Shown here: positions 14,901-28,100 of the stretch, in pieces | Layout: the number at the start of each line of letters is the position of its first letter | How positions within the stretch are numbered: the first letter of the stretch is position 1 | Assembly (NCBI GenBank): GCA_964016885.1 | Contig: OZ024744.1 | Coordinates: forward strand, 24,474,798-24,538,797 | Origin: Eledone cirrhosa | Lineage: Eukaryota; Mollusca; Cephalopoda; Octopoda; Eledonidae | DNA: 64,000 nt | Direction: 5' to 3' | The notes under the pieces: generated by a model | Told to the model about the DNA's origin: nothing | Databases searched by the model: none | The model's input: only the letters and a program-made list of their open reading frames with translations | Made by a program: the position numbers and the translations under genes

Positions 14901-15841
14901 AACAACAGTTGAATCTGAAGAACTGACTCGTTTTATCAACTGTTGAATCTTAAGATAAAACTCGTTTTAACAACTGTTGAATCTTAAGAACTGGCTCGTT
15001 TTTACAACACTTGTATCTTATGATAAAACTCGTTTTAACAACAGTTGATCCTTAAGAACTGACTCGTTTTAACAACAGTTGAATCTTAAAGTAAACTCGT
15101 TTTAACAACAGTCGAATCTTAAGAACTGTCTCGTTTTAACAACAGTTGAATCTGAAGAACTGACTCGTTTTAACAACAGTTGAATCTGAACATAAAACTC
15201 GTTTTAACAACAGTTGAATCTTAAGAACTGACTCGTTTTAACAACACTTGTGACTTATGATAAAACTCGTTTTACCAACAGTTGAATCTTATGATAAAAC
15301 TCGTTTTAACAACAGTTGCATTTTAAGATCAAACAACAGTTGAATCTTAAGAACTGACTCGTTTTAACAACAGTTGAATCTTAAGAGAAAATTCGTTTTA
15401 ACAACAGCTAAATCTTAAGAACTGACTCGTTTTAACAACAGTTGAATCTTATGATAACACTCGTGTTAACAACAGTTGCATTTTAAGTTAAAACTGGTTT
15501 TAACAACAGTTGAATCTTAAGAACTGACTCGTTTTAACAACAGTTGAATCTTAAGATAAAACTCGTTTTAACAACAGTTGAATATTAAGATAAGACTCTT
15601 ATAACAACAGTTGATTCTTAAGAAATTACTCGTTTTTACAACAGTTGAATCTTAAGAACTGACTCGTTTCAACAACAGTTGAATCTTAAGAACTGACTTG
15701 TTTTAACAACAGTTGAATCTAAGAACTGACTCGTTTTAACAACAGTTGCATTTTAAGATAAAACTGGTTCTTACAACAGTTGAATCTGAAGAACTGACTC
15801 GTTTTCACAACAGTTGAATCATAAGAACTGATTCGTTTTAA
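8929..15841 (+). repeat. Higher-order unit R1, copy 1 (6,913 bp)
   Basis: This is the first of two directly adjacent copies with an offset of exactly 6,913 bp at every landmark checked. Examples are CACTTGCATT at 8966/15879 and GTGACTCG at 9118/16031. The length is about 203 monomers. The left limit is set by a mismatch just upstream (TTTACCAACAG here against TTTAACAACAG before copy 2). It contains mixed variants, including the AATAGATAATCC monomer and a 10-bp deletion marker at 15334/15335. Large parts also recur, less closely, in the 3,694-bp units at the right end of the array. Confidence 0.88.
15303..15360 (+). repeat. Fused monomer pair with 10-bp deletion
   Basis: Two monomers occupy 58 bp instead of 68, because AAGATCAAAC runs directly into AACAGTTG. 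Ten bases are lost between two AAC triplets, a microhomology-type deletion. The same scar is found with its join after 22247, 27868, 32368, 38668 and 43100, spaced 6,913, 5,621, 4,500, 6,300 and 4,432 bp. This mirrors the higher-order offsets, so it dates from before those duplications. Confidence 0.88.
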
Positions 15842-18800
15842 CAACAGTTGAATCTTATGATAAAACTCGTTTTAACAACACTTGCATTTTAAGATCAAAC
15901 TGGTTTTAACAACAGTTGAATCTTAAGAACTGACTCGTTTTAACAACAGTTGAATCTTTAGAACAGTTTCGTTTTAATAACAGTTGAATCTTAAAATAAA
16001 CTGGTTTTAACACCAGTTGAATCTTAAGAAGTGACTCGTTTTAATAACACTTTAATCTTATGATAAAACTCGTTTTAACACCAGTTGAATCTTAAGAACT
16101 TACTCGTTTTAACAACAGTTGAATCTTCAGAGAAAATTCGTTTTAACAACAGCTAAATATTAAGAACTGACTCGTTTTAACAACAGTTGAATCTTATGAT
16201 AACACTCGTGTTAACAACAGTTGCATTTTAAGTTAAAACTGGTTTTAACAACAGTTGAATGTTAAGAACTGACTCGTTTTAACAACAGTTGAATCTTAAG
16301 AGAAAATTCGTTTTAACAACAGCTGAATCTTAAGAACTGACACTTTTTACCAACAGTTGAATCTCATGATAAAACTCGTTTAACAGTTGCATTTTAAGAG
16401 AAAACTGGTTTTAACAACAGTTGAATCTTAAGAACTGACTCGTTTTAATAACACTTTAATCTTATGATAAAACTCGTTTTAACAAGAGTTGAATCTTAAG
16501 AACTGATTCATTTTAACAACAGTTGAATTTTAATATAAAACTTGTTTTAACAACTTTTGAGTATTAAGATAAGACTCGTTATAACAACAGTTGATTCTTA
16601 AGAAATTACTCGTTTTTACAACAGTTGAATCTTAAGATAAAACTCGTTATAACAACAGTTGATTCTTAAGAAATTACTCCTTTTTACAACAGTTGAATCT
16701 TAAGATAAATCTCGTTTTAAGAACAGTTTAATGTTAAGAACTGACTTGTTTTAACAACAGTTGAATCTTAAGAACTGACTCGTTTTAACAACAGTTGCAT
16801 TTTAAGATAAAACTGTTTTTTTCAACAGTTGAATCTGAAGAACTGACTCGTTTTCACAACTGTTGAATCTGAAGAACTGACTCGTTTTAAAAATAGTTGA
16901 ATCTGAAGAACTGACTCATTTTATCAACAGTTGAATCTGAAGATAAAACTCGTTTTAACAACAGTTGAATCTTAAGAACTCACTCGTTTTAACAACACTT
17001 GTATCTTATGATAAAACTGGTTTTAACAACAGTTGAAACTTATGATAAAACTCGTTTTAATAACAGTTGCATTTTAAGATAAAACTGGTTTTAACAACAG
17101 TTGAATCTGAAGAACTGACTCGTTTGAACAACAGTTGAATCTTAAGAACTGACTCGTTTTAACAACAGTTGAATCGTAAAATAAAACTCTTTTTAACAAC
17201 AGTTGAATCTTAAAATAAATCTGGTTTTAATAACAGTTGAATCTTAAGAACTGACTCGTTTTAAGAACACTTTATTCGCATGATAAAACTCGGTATAACA
17301 ACAGTTGATTCTTAAGAAATTACTCGTTTTAACAATAGTTGAATCTTAAGATAAAACTCGTTTTAACAACAGTTGAATCTTAAGAACTGTCTCGTGTTAA
17401 CAACAGTTGAATCTTAAGATAAAATCTGTTTTAACAACAGTTGAAAGTTAAGAACTGACTCGTTTTAACAACAGTTGAATCTTAAGATAAAACTGGTTAT
17501 AACAACAGTTGAATCTTAAGAACTGACTCGTCTTAACAACAGTTGAATCTTAAGAACTGACTCGTTTTAACAACAGTTGAATGTTAAGATAAAACTCGTT
17601 TTAACAACAGTTGAATCTTAGAACTGACTCGTTTTAACAACAGTTGAATCTTAAATAAAACTCATTATAACAACAGTTGATTCTTAAGAAATTTCTCGTT
17701 TTAACAACAGTTGAATCTTAAAATAAAACTCGTTTTAACAACAGTTGCATTTTAAGATAAAACTGGTTTTAACAACAGTTGAATCTTAAGAACTGACTCG
17801 TTTTAACAACAGTTTACTCTGAAGAACTGACTCGTTTTAATAACAGTTGAATCTGAAGATAAAACTCGTTTTAACAACAGTTGAATCTTAAGAACTGACT
17901 CGTTTTAACAACACTTGTAACTTATGATAAAACTCGTTTTAACAACAGTTGAACCTTAAGAACTGACTCGTTTTAACAACAGTTGAATTTTAAGATAAAA
18001 CTCGTTTTAACAACAGTTGAATATTAAGATAAGACTCGTTATAACAACAGTTGATTCTTAAGAAATTACTCGTTTTAACAACAGTTGAATCTTAAGATAA
18101 AACTCGTTTTAACAACAGTTGAATCTTAAGACTGACTCGTTTTACCAACAGTTGAATCTAAAGATAAAACTCGTTTTAACAACAGTTGAATCTTAAGACT
18201 GACTCGTTTGAACAACAGTTGAATCTTAAGAACTGACTTGTTTTAATAACAGTTGAATCTTAAGATAAAACTCGTTTCAACAACAGTTGAATCTTAAGAT
18301 AAAACTCGTTTTAAGAACAGTTGAAAGTTAAGAATTGACTTGTTTTAACAACAGTTGAATCTTAAGAACTGACTCGTTTTAACAACAGTTGCATTTTAAG
18401 ATAAAATTGGTTTTTACAACAGTTGAATCTGAAGAGCTGACTCGTTTAAACAACAGTTGAATCTAAAGAACTGGCTCGTTTTTACAACACTTGTATGTTA
18501 TGATAAAACTCGTTTTAACAAGAGTTGAACCTTAAGAACTGACTCGTTTTAACAACAGTTGAATCTTAAAATAAAACACTTTTTAACAACAGTTGAATCT
18601 TAAAATAAATCTAGTTTTAATAGCAGTTGAATCTTGAGAAGAACTGACTCGTTTTAATATAAGTTGAATCTTAAGATAAAATTCGTTTTAACAACAGCTG
18701 AAACTAAAGAACTGACTCGTTTTAAGAACACTTTATTCTCATGATAAAACTCGGTATAACAACAGTTGATTCTTAAGAAATTACTCTTTTTAACAATAGT

Positions 18801-21800
18801 TGAATCTTAAGATAAAACTCGTTTCAACAACAGTTGAATCTTGAGAGCTTTCTCGTGTTAACAACAGTTGAATCTTAAGATAAAATCTGTTTTAACAACA
18901 GTTGAAAGTTAAGAACTGACTCGTTTTAATAGCAGTTGAATCTTAAGATAAAACTGGTTATAACAACAGTTGAATCTTAAGAACTGACTCGTCTTAACAA
19001 CAGTTGAATCTTAAGAACTGACTCGTTTTAACAACAGATGAATCTTAAGATAAAACTCATTTTAACAACAGTTGAATCTTAAGAACTGATTCGTTTTAAC
19101 AACAGTTGATTCTTAAATAAAACTCGTTTTAACAACAGTTGAATCTTAAGAACTGACTCGTTTTAACAACAGTTGAATCTTAAGTGAAAATTCGTTTTAA
19201 CAACAGCTGAATCTTAAGAACTGACTGTTTTAACAACAGTTGAATCTTATGATAAAGCTCGTTTTAATAACACTTTAATCTTAAGATAAAACTCGTTTTA
19301 ACAACAGTCGAAACGTATGATAAAACTCGTTTTAACAACAGTTGCATTTTAAGATAAAACTGGTTTTAACAACAGTTGAATCTTAAGAACTGACTCTTTT
19401 TAATAACACTTTAATCTTATGATAAAACTCGTTTTAACAACAGTTGAATTTTAAGAACTGACTCGTTTTAACAACAGTTGAATTTTAAGATAAAACTCGT
19501 TTTAACAACAGTTGAATCTTAAGAACTGACTCGTTTTAACAACACTTGTAACTTATGATAAAAGTCGTTTTAACAACAGTTGAACCTTAAGAACTGACTC
19601 GTTTTTACGACAGTTGAATCTTAAGAGAAAATTCGTTTTAACAACAGTCGAATCTTACGAAATGTCTGGTTTTAACAACAGTTGAATTTTATGATAAAAC
19701 TCGATTTAACAACAGTTGCATTTTAAGATAAAACTAGTTTTAACAACAGTTGAATCTTAAGAACTGACTCGCTTTAACAACAGTTGAATCTGAAGAACTG
19801 ACTCGTTTTAACAACAGTTGAATCTTAATAGATAATCCGTTTTAACAACAGCTGAATCTTATGATAACACTCGTTTTAAAAACAGTTGAATCGTAAGAAC
19901 TGATTCTTTTTAATAACAGTTGAGTCTGAAGAACTGACTCATTTTAACAACAGTTGAATCTGAAGAACTGACTCGTTTTATCAACTGTTGAATCTTAAGA
20001 TAAAACTCGTTTTAACAACTGTTGCATCTTAAGAACTGGCTCGTTTTTACAACACTTGTATCTTATGATAAAGCTCGTTTTAACAACAGTTGATCCTTAA
20101 GAACTAACTCGTTTTAACAACAGTTGAATCTTAAAGTAAAGCTCGTTTTAAGAACAGTCGAATCTTAAGAACTGTCTCGTTTTAACAACAGTTGAATCTG
20201 AAGAACTGACTCGTTTTAACAACAGTTGAATCTGAACATAAAACTCGTTTTAACAACAGTTGAATCTTAAGAACTGACTCGTTTTAACAACACTTGTAAC
20301 TTATGATAAAACTCGTTTTACCAACAGTTGAATCTTATGATAAAACTCGTTTTAACAACAGTTGCATTTTAAGATCAAACTGGTTTTAACAACAGTTGAA
20401 TCTTAAGAACTGACTCGTTTTAACAACAGTTGAATCTTTAGAACAGTCTCGTTTTAATAACAGTTGAATCTTAAAATAAACTGGTTTTAACACCAGTTGA
20501 ATGTTAAGAACTGACTCGTTTTAATAACACTTTAATCTTATGATAAAACCCGTTTTAACACCAGTTGAATCTTAAGAACTTACTCGTTTTAACAACAGTT
20601 GAATCTTAAGAGAAAATTCGTTTTAACAACAGCTAAATCTTAAGAACTGACTCGTTTTAACAACAGTTGAATCTTAAGAACTGACTTGTTTTAACAACAG
20701 TTGAATCTAAGAACTGACTCGTTTTAACAACAGTTATATTTTAAGATAAAACTGGTTCTTACAACAGTTGAATCTTAAGAATTGACTCGTTTTAACAACA
20801 GTTGAATCTGAAGAACTGACTCGTTTTATCAACAGTTGAATCTGATGATAAAACTCATTTTAACAACAGTTGAATCTCAAGAACTGACTCGTTTTAACAA
20901 AACATGTAACTTATGATAAAACTCGTTTTAACAACAGTTGAGTCTTAAGAAATGACTCGTTTTAACAAGAGTTGAATCTTTAGAACTGAATCGTTTTAAT
21001 AACACTTTAATCTTAAGATAAAACTCGTTTTAACAACAGTCGAAACGTATGATAAAACTGGTTTTAACAACAGTTGCATTTTAAGATAAAACTCGTTTTA
21101 ACAACAGTTGAATCTTAAGAACTGACTCTTTTTAATAACACTTTAATCTTATGATAAAACTCGTTTTAACAACAGTTGAATCTTAAGAACTGACTCGTTA
21201 TAACAACAGTTGAATTTTAAGATAAAACTCGTTTTAACAACAGTTGAATCTTAAGAAATGACTCGTTTTAACAACACATGTAACTTATGATAAAAGTCGT
21301 TTTAACAACAGTTGAACCTTAAGAACTGACTCGTTTTTACGACAGTTGAATTTTAAGAGAAAATTCGTTTTAACAACAGTCGAATCTTAAGAACTGTCTG
21401 GTTTTAACAACAGTTGAATCTTATGATAAAACTCGATTTAACAACAGTTGCATTTTAAGATAAAACTAGTTTTAACAACAGTTGAATCTTAAGAACTGAC
21501 TCGCTTTAACAACAGTTGAATCTGAAGAACTGACTCGTTTTAACAACAGTTGAATCTTAAGATAAAACTCGTTTTAACAACAGTTGAATCTTAAGAACTG
21601 ACTCATTTTAACAACAGTTGAATCTTAAGAACTGATTCGTTTTAATAACGGTTGAATCTTAACTTAAAACTCGTCTTAACAATAGTTGAATCTTAAGAAG
21701 TGGCTCGTTTTTACAACACTTGTATCTTATGATAAAACTCGTTTTAAAAAGAGTTGAATCATAAGAACTGATTCGTTTTAACAACAGTTGAGTCTGAAGA

Positions 21801-22754
21801 ACTGACACGTTTTAACAACAGTTGAATCTGAAGAACTGACTCGTTTTATCAACTGTTGAATCTTAAGATAAAACTCGTTTTAACAACTGTTGAATCTTAA
21901 GAACTGGCTCGTTTTTACAACACTTGTATCTTATGATAAAACTCGTTTTAACAACAGTTGATCCTTAAGAACTGACTCGTTTTAACAACAGTTGAATCTT
22001 AAAGTAAACTCGTTTTAACAACAGTCGAATCTTAAGAACTGTCTCGTTTTAACAACAGTTGAATCTGAAGAACTGACTCGTTTTAACAACAGTTGAATCT
22101 GAACATAAAACTCGTTTTAACAACAGTTGAATCTTAAGAACTGACTCGTTTTAACAACACTTGTGACTTATGATAAAACTCGTTTTACCAACAGTTGAAT
22201 CTTATGATAAAACTCGTTTTAACAACAGTTGCATTTTAAGATCAAACAACAGTTGAATCTTAAGAACTGACTCGTTTTAACAACAGTTGAATCTTAAGAG
22301 AAAATTCGTTTTAACAACAGCTAAATCTTAAGAACTGACTCGTTTTAACAACAGTTGAATCTTATGATAACACTCGTGTTAACAACAGTTGCATTTTAAG
22401 TTAAAACTGGTTTTAACAACAGTTGAATCTTAAGAACTGACTCGTTTTAACAACAGTTGAATCTTAAGATAAAACTCGTTTTAACAACAGTTGAATATTA
22501 AGATAAGACTCTTATAACAACAGTTGATTCTTAAGAAATTACTCGTTTTTACAACAGTTGAATCTTAAGAACTGACTCGTTTCAACAACAGTTGAATCTT
22601 AAGAACTGACTTGTTTTAACAACAGTTGAATCTAAGAACTGACTCGTTTTAACAACAGTTGCATTTTAAGATAAAACTGGTTCTTACAACAGTTGAATCT
22701 GAAGAACTGACTCGTTTTCACAACAGTTGAATCATAAGAACTGATTCGTTTTAA
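15842..22754 (+). repeat. Higher-order unit R1, copy 2 (6,913 bp)
   Basis: This is the second tandem copy of the 6,913-bp block. No base difference from copy 1 was found at the places compared (starts, around 10,000/16,900, 12,950/19,860, 14,740/21,650 and the ends). Similarity continues about 13 bp past the end, as expected where exchange happened between matching monomers. Its right part, from 19567, is also the left copy of the 5,621-bp pair, so the two duplications are nested. Identity this high over 7 kb implies either a very recent duplication or an assembly duplication. Confidence 0.88.
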
Positions 22755-25187
22755 CAACAGTTGAATCTGAAGAACTGACTCGTTTTAACAACAGTTGAAT
22801 CTGAAGAACTGACTCGTTTTATCAACTGTTGAATCTTAAGATAAAACTCGTTTAACAACTGTTGAATCTTAAGAACTGGCTCGTTTTTACAACACTTGTA
22901 TCTTATGATAAAACTCGTTTTAACAACAGTTGATCCTTAAGAACTGACTCGTTTTAACAATAGTTGAATCTTAAAGTAAAACTCGTTTTAACAACAGTCG
23001 AATCTTAAGAACTGTCTCGTTTTAATAACAGTTGAATCTGAAGAACTGACTCGTTTTAACAACAGTTGAATCTGAACATAAAAATCGTTTTAACAACAGT
23101 TGAATTTTAAGAACTGACTAGTTTTAACAACACTTGTAACTTATGATAAAAGTCGTTTTACCTACAGTTGAATCTTATGATAAAACTCGTTTTAACAACA
23201 GTTGCATTTTAAGTTCAAACTGGTTTTAACAACAGTTGAATCTTTAGAACAGTCTCGTTTTAATAACAGTTGAATCTTAAAATAAACTGGTTTTAACACC
23301 AGTTGAATCTTAAGAACTGACTCGTTTTAATAACACTTTAATCTTATGATAAAACTCGTTTTAACACCAGTTGAATCTTAAGAACTTACTCGTTTTAACA
23401 ACAGTTGAATCTTAAGAGAAAATTCGTTTTAACAACAGCTAAATCTTAAGAACTGACTCGTTTTAACAACAGTTGAATCTTATGATAACACTCGTGTTAA
23501 CAACAGTTGCATTTTAAGTTAAAACTGGTTTTAACAACAGTTGAATGTTAAGAACTGACTCGTTTTAACAACAGTTGAATCTTAAGAGAAAATTCGTTTT
23601 AACAACAGCTGAATCTTAAGAACTGACTCTTTTTAACAACAGTTGAATCTCATGATAAAACTCGTTTAACAGTTGCATTTTAAGAGAAAACTGGTTTTAA
23701 CAACAGTTGAATCTTAAGAACTGACTCGTTTTAATAACACTTTAATCTTATGATAAAACTCGTTTTAACAAGAGTTGAATCTTAAGAACTGACTCGTTTT
23801 AACAACAGTTGAATTTTAATATAAAACTTGTTTTAACAACTTTTGAGTATTAAGATAAGACTCGTTATAACAACAGTTGATTCTTAAGAAATTACTCGTT
23901 TTTACAACAGTTGAATCTTAAGATAAAACTCGTTATAACAACAGTTGATTCTTAAGAAATTACTCCTTTTTACAACAGTTGAATCTTAAGATAAATCTCG
24001 CTTTAAGAACAGTTTAATGTTAAGAACTGACTTGTTTTAACAACAGTTGAATCTTAAGAACTGATTCGTTTTAACAACAGTTGCATTTTAAGATAAAACT
24101 GGTTTTTTCAACAGTTGAATCTGAAGAACTGACTCGTTTTCACAACAGTTGAATCTGAAGAACTGACTCGTTTTAACAACAGTTGAATCTGAAGAACTGA
24201 CTCGTTTTATCAACAGTTGAATCTGAAGATAAACTCGTTTTAACAACAGTTGAATCTTAAGAACTCACTCGTTTTAACAACACTTGTATCTTATGATAAA
24301 ACTGGTTTTAACAACAGTTGAAACTTATGATAAAACTGGTTTTAATAACAGTTGCATTTTAAGATAAAACTGGTTTTAACAACAGTTGAATCTGAAGAAC
24401 TGACTCGTTTGAACAACAGTTGAATCTTAAGAATTGACTCGTTTTAACAACAGTTGATTCTTAAAATAAAACTATTTTTAACAACAGTTGAATCTTAAAA
24501 TAAATCTGGTTTTAATAACAGTTGAATCTTAAGAACTGACTCGTTTTAAGAACACTTTATTCGCATGATAAAACTCGATATAACAACAGTTGATTCTTAA
24601 GAAATTACTCGTTTTAACAATAGTTGAATCTTAAGATAAAACTCGTTTTAACAACAGTTGAATCTTTAGAACTGAATCGTTTTAATAACAGTTGAATCTT
24701 AAAATAAAACTCGTTTTAACAACAGTTGAATCTTAAGAACTGTCTCGTGTTAACAACAGTTGAATCTTAAGATAAAATCTGTTTTAACAACAGTTGAAAG
24801 TTAAGAACTGACTCGTTTTAACAACAGTTGAATCTTAAAATAAAAATGGTTATAACAACAGTTGAATCTTAAGAACTGACTCGTCTTAACAACAGTTGAA
24901 TCTTAAGAACTGATTCGTGTTAACAACAGATGAATCTTTAGAACAGTCTCATTTTAATAACAGTTGAATCTTAAAATAAACTGGTTTTAACACCAGTTGA
25001 ATGTTAAGAACTGACTCGTTTTAATAACACTTTAATCTTATGATAAAACTCGTTTTAACACCAGTTGAATCTTAAGAACTTACTCGTTTTAACAACAGTT
25101 GAATCTTAAGAGAAAATTCGTTTTAACAACAGCTAAATCTTAAGAACTGACTCGTTTTAACAACAGTTGAATCTTAAGAACTGACTT
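19567..25187 (+). repeat. Higher-order unit R2, copy 1 (5,621 bp)
   Basis: This is the left member of a 5,621-bp tandem pair. The landmark GAATCTTACGAAATG is at 19650 here and 25271 in copy 2, and the GTTTAACAACTG landmark is at 22850 and 28471. It overlaps R1 copy 2 and continues past it from 22755, bringing in sequence not found in the R1 block. It contains the marker ATGAATCTTTAGAACAG at 24930, whose later copies track the unit through the array. The length is about 165 monomers. Confidence 0.85.
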
Positions 25188-28100
25188 GTTTTAACAACAG
25201 TTGAACCTTAAGAACTGACTCGTTTTTACGACAGTTGAATCTTAAGAGAAAATTCGTTTTAACAACAGTCGAATCTTACGAAATGTCTGGTTTTAACAAC
25301 AGTTGAATTTTATGATAAAACTCGATTTAACAACAGTTGCATTTTAAGATAAAACTAGTTTTAACAACAGTTGAATCTTAAGAACTGACTCGCTTTAACA
25401 ACAGTTGAATCTGAAGAACTGACTCGTTTTAACAACAGTTGAATCTTAATAGATAATCCGTTTTAACAACAGCTGAATCTTATGATAACACTCGTTTTAA
25501 AAACAGTTGAATCGTAAGAACTGATTCTTTTTAATAACAGTTGAGTCTGAAGAACTGACTCATTTTAACAACAGTTGAACCTGAAGAACTGACTCGTTTT
25601 ATCAACTGTTGAATCTTAAGATAAAACTCGTTTTAACAACTGTTGCATCTTAAGAACTGGCTCGTTTTTACAACACTTGTATCTTATGATAAAGCTCGTT
25701 TTAACAACAGTTGATCCTTAAGAACTAACTCGTTTTAACAACAGTTGAATCTTAAAGTAAAGCTCGTTTTAAGAACAGTCGAATCTTAAGAACTGTCTCG
25801 TTTTAACAACAGTTGAATCTGAAGAACTGACTCGTTTTAACAACAGTTGAATCTGAACATAAAACTCGTTTTAACAACAGTTGAATCTTAAGAACTGACT
25901 CGTTTTAACAACACTTGTAACTTATGATAAAACTCGTTTTACCAACAGTTGAATCTTATGATAAAACTCGTTTTAACAACAGTTGCATTTTAAGATCAAA
26001 CTGGTTTTAACAACAGTTGAATCTTAAGAACTGACTCGTTTTAACAACAGTTGAATCTTTAGAACAGTCTCGTTTTAATAACAGTTGAATCTTAAAATAA
26101 ACTGGTTTTAACACCAGTTGAATGTTAAGAACTGACTCGTTTTAATAACACTTTAATCTTATGATAAAACCCGTTTTAACACCAGTTGAATCTTAAGAAC
26201 TTACTCGTTTTAACAACAGTTGAATCTTAAGAGAAAATTCGTTTTAACAACAGCTAAATCTTAAGAACTGACTCGTTTTAACAACAGTTGAATCTTAAGA
26301 ACTGACTTGTTTTAACAACAGTTGAATCTAAGAACTGACTCGTTTTAACAACAGTTACATTTTAAGATAAAACTGGTTCTTACAACAGTTGAATCTTAAG
26401 AATTGACTCGTTTTAACAACAGTTGAATCTGAAGAACTGACTCGTTTTATCAACAGTTGAATCTGATGATAAAACTCGTTTTAACAACAGTTGAATCTCA
26501 AGAACTGACTCGTTTTAACAAAACATGTAACTTATGATAAAACTCGTTTTAACAACAGTTGAGTCTTAAGAAATGACTCGTTTTAACAAGAGTTGAATCT
26601 TTAGAACTGAATCGTTTTAATAACACTTTAATCTTAAGATAAAACTCGTTTTGACAACAGTCGAAACGTATGATAAAACTCGTTTTAACAACAGTTGCAT
26701 TTTAAGATAAAACTCGTTTTAACAACAGTTGAATCTTAAGAACTGACTCTTTTTAATAACACTTTAATCTTATGATAAAACTCGTTTTAACAACAGTTGA
26801 ATCTTAAGAACTGACTCGTTATAACAACAGTTGAATTTTAAGATAAAACTCGTTTTAACAACAGTTGAATCTTAAGAAATGACTCGTTTTAACAACACAT
26901 GTAACTTATGATAAAAGTCGTTTTAACAACAGTTGAACCTTAAGAACTGACTCGTTTTTACGACAGTTGAATTTTAAGAGAAAATTCGTTTTAACAACAG
27001 TCGAATCTTAAGAACTGTCTGGTTTTAACAACAGTTGAATCTTATGATAAAACTCGATTTAACAACAGTTGCATTTTAAGATAAAACTAGTTTTAACAAC
27101 AGTTGAATCTTAAGAACTGACTCGCTTTAACAACAGTTGAATCTGAAGAACTGACTCGTTTTAACAACAGTTGAATCTTAAGATAAAACTCGTTTTAACA
27201 ACAGTTGAATCTTAAGAACTGACTCATTTTAACAACAGTTGAATCTTAAGAACTGATTCGTTTTAATAACGGTTGAATCTTAACTTAAAACTCGTCTTAA
27301 CAATAGTTGAATCTTAAGAACTGGCTCGTTTTTACAACACTTGTATCTTATGATAAAACTCGTTTTAAAAAGAGTTGAATCATAAGAACTGATTCGTTTT
27401 AACAACAGTTGAGTCTGAAGAACTGACACGTTTTAACAACAGTTGAATCTGAAGAACTGACTCGTTTTATCAACTGTTGAATCTTAAGATAAAACTCGTT
27501 TTAACAACTGTTGAATCTTAAGAACTGGCTCGTTTTTACAACACTTGTATCTTATGATAAAACTCGTTTTAACAACAGTTGATCCTTAAGAACTGACTCG
27601 TTTTAACAACAGTTGAATCTTAAAGTAAACTCGTTTTAACAACAGTCGAATCTTAAGAACTGTCTCGTTTTAACAACAGTTGAATCTGAAGAACTGACTC
27701 GTTTTAACAACAGTTGAATCTGAACATAAAACTCGTTTTAACAACAGTTGAATCTTAAGAACTGACTCGTTTTAACAACACTTGTGACTTATGATAAAAC
27801 TCGTTTTACCAACAGTTGAATCTTATGATAAAACTCGTTTTAACAACAGTTGCATTTTAAGATCAAACAACAGTTGAATCTTAAGAACTGACTCGTTTTA
27901 ACAACAGTTGAATCTTAAGAGAAAATTCGTTTTAACAACAGCTAAATCTTAAGAACTGACTCGTTTTAACAACAGTTGAATCTTATGATAACACTCGTGT
28001 TAACAACAGTTGCATTTTAAGTTAAAACTGGTTTTAACAACAGTTGAATCTTAAGAACTGACTCGTTTTAACAACAGTTGAATCTTAAGATAAAACTCGT

